Shown here in pieces: positions 62,600-64,000 of a stretch of DNA of 64,000 nt. A program made the translations under genes and the position numbers. The notes beneath the pieces were generated by a model that did not search any database, had not been told where the DNA came from, and saw only the letters and a program-made list of their open reading frames with translations. This DNA comes from an uncultured Prevotellaceae bacterium (lineage in GTDB: Bacteria; Bacteroidota; Bacteroidia; Bacteroidales; Bacteroidaceae): the NCBI GenBank assembly GCA_902771155.1, contig CACXVS010000001.1, forward strand, positions 82,030 to 146,029, in the 5' to 3' direction. Within the stretch, counting starts at the first letter, position 1; each line of letters opens with the position of its first letter.

Positions 62600-62659
62600 A
62601 CAGAAAATGACTAAATGACTTATACATTGTAAAAGCCCATGAAAATCCCTTCACTTTAG

Positions 62660-62667
62660 TAAATTTG
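62660..62667 (+). promoter_or_regulatory. -7 box of the gene at 62705
   Basis: TAAATTTG, 37 bp before the ATG. No clear -33. Confidence 0.5.
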
Positions 62668-62704
62668 CCTTAGAAACAACATTAAACAATTAAACAACAA
62701 GATT

Positions 62705-62914
62705 ATGAAATTAGAAGAATTAGCATTATGCACTCGTGAGGAATTTGAGCAAGAGCTCAACAAGATGTGTTCAGACTCTAAATGTAAGAATCCCGTTGAT
62801 GATTTAGATGGCATGAACAGAGGTGCCCTTGAGGAAGCCCTCGAAAGGCTCAAAGCAGGAGAAGACCGTAGTGATATCATTGACGATACCTTTGATGCTA
62901 TGGAACTACTTTAA
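62705..62914 (+). CDS. Hypothetical acidic protein, 69 aa
   Basis: Helical and acidic (KLEELALCTREEFEQELNKM, ALEEALERLKAGEDRSDIID). No family is recognised. It has a -7 box upstream and is followed 20 bp later by element A copy 10. The arrangement of one short gene between its own promoter and an element A hairpin matches other genes here. Confidence 0.65.
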   Translation: MKLEELALCTREEFEQELNKMCSDSKCKNPVDDLDGMNRGALEEALERLKAGEDRSDIIDDTFDAMELL

Positions 62915-62934
62915 TACGTTTTGATTTGTACATT

Positions 62935-62978
62935 TTCCCTCAAATCTTTGGTGGATTGAGGAGAATTGTATATATTTG
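62935..62978 (+). promoter_or_regulatory. Element A copy 10: hairpin with promoter
   Basis: TTTCCCTCAAAT faces ATTGAGGAGAA with two mismatches. Loop TTTG (62947-62950), 20 bp, then TATATTTG (62971-62978). Drives the gene at 63032. Confidence 0.78.
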
Positions 62979-63031
62979 CGTCGAGATTTATTAACTTAAA
63001 GGATGATTAGCTTCTAATAACAAACTATTAT

Positions 63032-63598
63032 ATGGCAGACAATAAAGAAACCATTCAGTTCGATATGTATTATAATCAGGGCTACACCTGCATTGGTTGT
63101 GCAATGATAGCCGATCTCTTTATTGAGGAAGAATTCACTGACGACGAGATTGCCTTGATGAAACAGCTAGTCAGTAAGATTGACGACGAGGACTATAGTC
63201 AGGGTATAATGCCCTTGCTCAAGGAAGGTGCCCCTTCACTTTATAATCGTCTCGAAGAAGCTGCGCTTTGTGCCATCTACGAGTTCCTTGTCCATAATGG
63301 CTTCAGAAATGGCTATATCGAGTTAGATGATGATGAACTCCGTAAGAACTATGAGAAAGACGTTGAAGATGGCTCCTACGACTTCATTCCAAGTGATTAT
63401 TATGACCTATCAGAACGACCTTCAGAAGAGGAAGTCGAAGAAAAAGCCTATCGTAAATGGTATGAGCAGGAATTATTAAACCTGAAAACCATGGATCTCG
63501 AGTGGATTCGCTCTCGTTATTCAGTTGACGACCAAGTTACTTTGGAAGATGCTCCCGACTATACGGTTGATATCCCAGTAGAATTCCTTCCAGAATAA
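63032..63598 (+). CDS. Unknown acidic protein with SDEE module, copy P3
   Basis: 188 residues, paralogue of P1 (40222). Shared segments: GYTCIGCA, EEFTDDEIALMKQLVSKID, DYSQGIMPLLKEGAPSLY, LEWIRSRYSVDDQV, and DAPDYTVDIP at the C-terminus. It has an extra acidic insert around residue 110-145 (SDYYDLSERPSEEEVEEKAY). No function is known to me. It is driven by element A copy 10; P1 is followed by an element A copy. The partial TPR gene starts 60 bp downstream and may be co-transcribed. Confidence 0.8.
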   Translation: MADNKETIQFDMYYNQGYTCIGCAMIADLFIEEEFTDDEIALMKQLVSKIDDEDYSQGIMPLLKEGAPSLYNRLEEAALCAIYEFLVHNGFRNGYIELDDDELRKNYEKDVEDGSYDFIPSDYYDLSERPSEEEVEEKAYRKWYEQELLNLKTMDLEWIRSRYSVDDQVTLEDAPDYTVDIPVEFLPE

Positions 63599-63658
63599 TA
63601 ATAATAACTTAAAACGAATAATACACAAATTGTGTTATTGGACAGATAAAGAGATAAT

Positions 63659-64000
63659 ATGGAACAAAATAAAGACTTAGAGAAACAGGTTAACGACATC
63701 TTAAACGATGAGAGTATCAACCGACAGATCCGTATTGATACAGTTGAGGAACGTTTTGCGGTCGATGATTCTTCGAGCGCTATTGTATATAAGTTGATAG
63801 GCGACTTATGTTATCCTGATGATGCATGGTATTCATCAGAGTATTATGCAAAAACAGTAGAAATATGGGAGTCTAAAGGTGTTGAAACTATTGATATGGC
63901 TGAGATATGTGAACGAGCAGCAAAATCCTTTGTAGCTATTGCAGAATTTGAAGAAGCAGAGGAATACTATCTGAAGGCATTGAAGTTGAAGGAAAAGCTT
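63659..64000 (+). CDS. TPR-type protein, N-terminal part (cut by window edge)
   Basis: The frame opens with ATG 63659 and runs off the window after 114 codons (MEQNKDLEKQVNDILNDESI...). The end, FVAIAEFEEAEEYYLKALKL, is a tetratricopeptide repeat helix pair like those in the two DUF4062 proteins. The first ~60 residues are acidic and not recognised. It follows P3 by 60 bp with no promoter seen between. Confidence 0.7.
   Translation, partial: MEQNKDLEKQVNDILNDESINRQIRIDTVEERFAVDDSSSAIVYKLIGDLCYPDDAWYSSEYYAKTVEIWESKGVETIDMAEICERAAKSFVAIAEFEEAEEYYLKALKLKEKL

Noticed and set aside
31600..64000. Prophage
   Set aside because: The sigma factors, SprT-like proteins and SSB-like tail hinted at phage, but no capsid, portal, terminase, tail, lysis or integrase gene is present.

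Overview
The window reads as a chromosomal segment of a Bacteroidales bacterium, most likely Prevotella or a close relative. Supporting signs are the many TTTG/CTTG-N19-20-TAnnTTTG promoters (the Bacteroidetes -33/-7 type), a T9SS plug (DUF5103) protein, an HU-SPOR division-type protein, a PPi-dependent phosphofructokinase, a class III fructose bisphosphatase, YgiQ, and little visible Shine-Dalgarno sequence. There is no rRNA, CRISPR array, integrase or transposase. One tRNA (Arg, anticodon TCT) is present.

Bases 1-31600 are ordinary, fairly GC-balanced housekeeping DNA: ligA (cut by the window edge), a DMT exporter, two GH25 lysozyme-like proteins, an envelope operon (hypothetical, acyltransferase, amidase, hypothetical, ygiQ), pfp, a membrane-bound AraC-type regulator, a minus-strand run DUF5103-fbp-two glycosyltransferases-lysA-lysC-ftsE-hisIE-hisF-hisA-hisH-purU, an HU-SPOR/FHA pair, and rfbC-ugd-lipoprotein. 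Intergenic spaces in the his run hold dispersed repeats. One repeat family has entered the hisH reading frame without breaking it.

Bases 31600-37200 are a transition zone: two ATPase gene remnants, a large lipoprotein, a Fic protein, a NUDIX hydrolase, a metallophosphoesterase and a hypothetical gene.

Bases 37200-64000 are an accessory region, clearly AT-rich in the 49-63 kb part. It is mostly single genes, each with its own promoter: SprT/HExxH metallopeptidases, DIP1984, two unusual sigma-70-like factors, a HAD phosphatase, a degenerate-methylase/Ser-Thr-kinase fusion, RmuC, an HD protein, a small protein ending in an SSB-like DDDLPF tail, a zinc-ribbon protein, two TIR proteins, two large DUF4062-like/TPR proteins, a DUF262 protein and several families I do not recognise.

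Three things tie this region together. (1) Element A, ten copies, is a TTTCCCCTCA/TGAGGGGAAA hairpin which in most copies has the promoter -33 box in its loop, so terminator and promoter are interleaved. (2) Element B, six copies, is a ~60-bp upstream element set 89-99 bp before start codons, including that of one sigma factor. (3) An unrecognised module with a [FLY][ST][DQ][DE]E core recurs in three stand-alone acidic proteins and, in two copies each, in a TIR protein and a DUF4062-TPR protein. I infer a co-regulated, possibly defence- or stress-related island. Its function cannot be proven from sequence alone.
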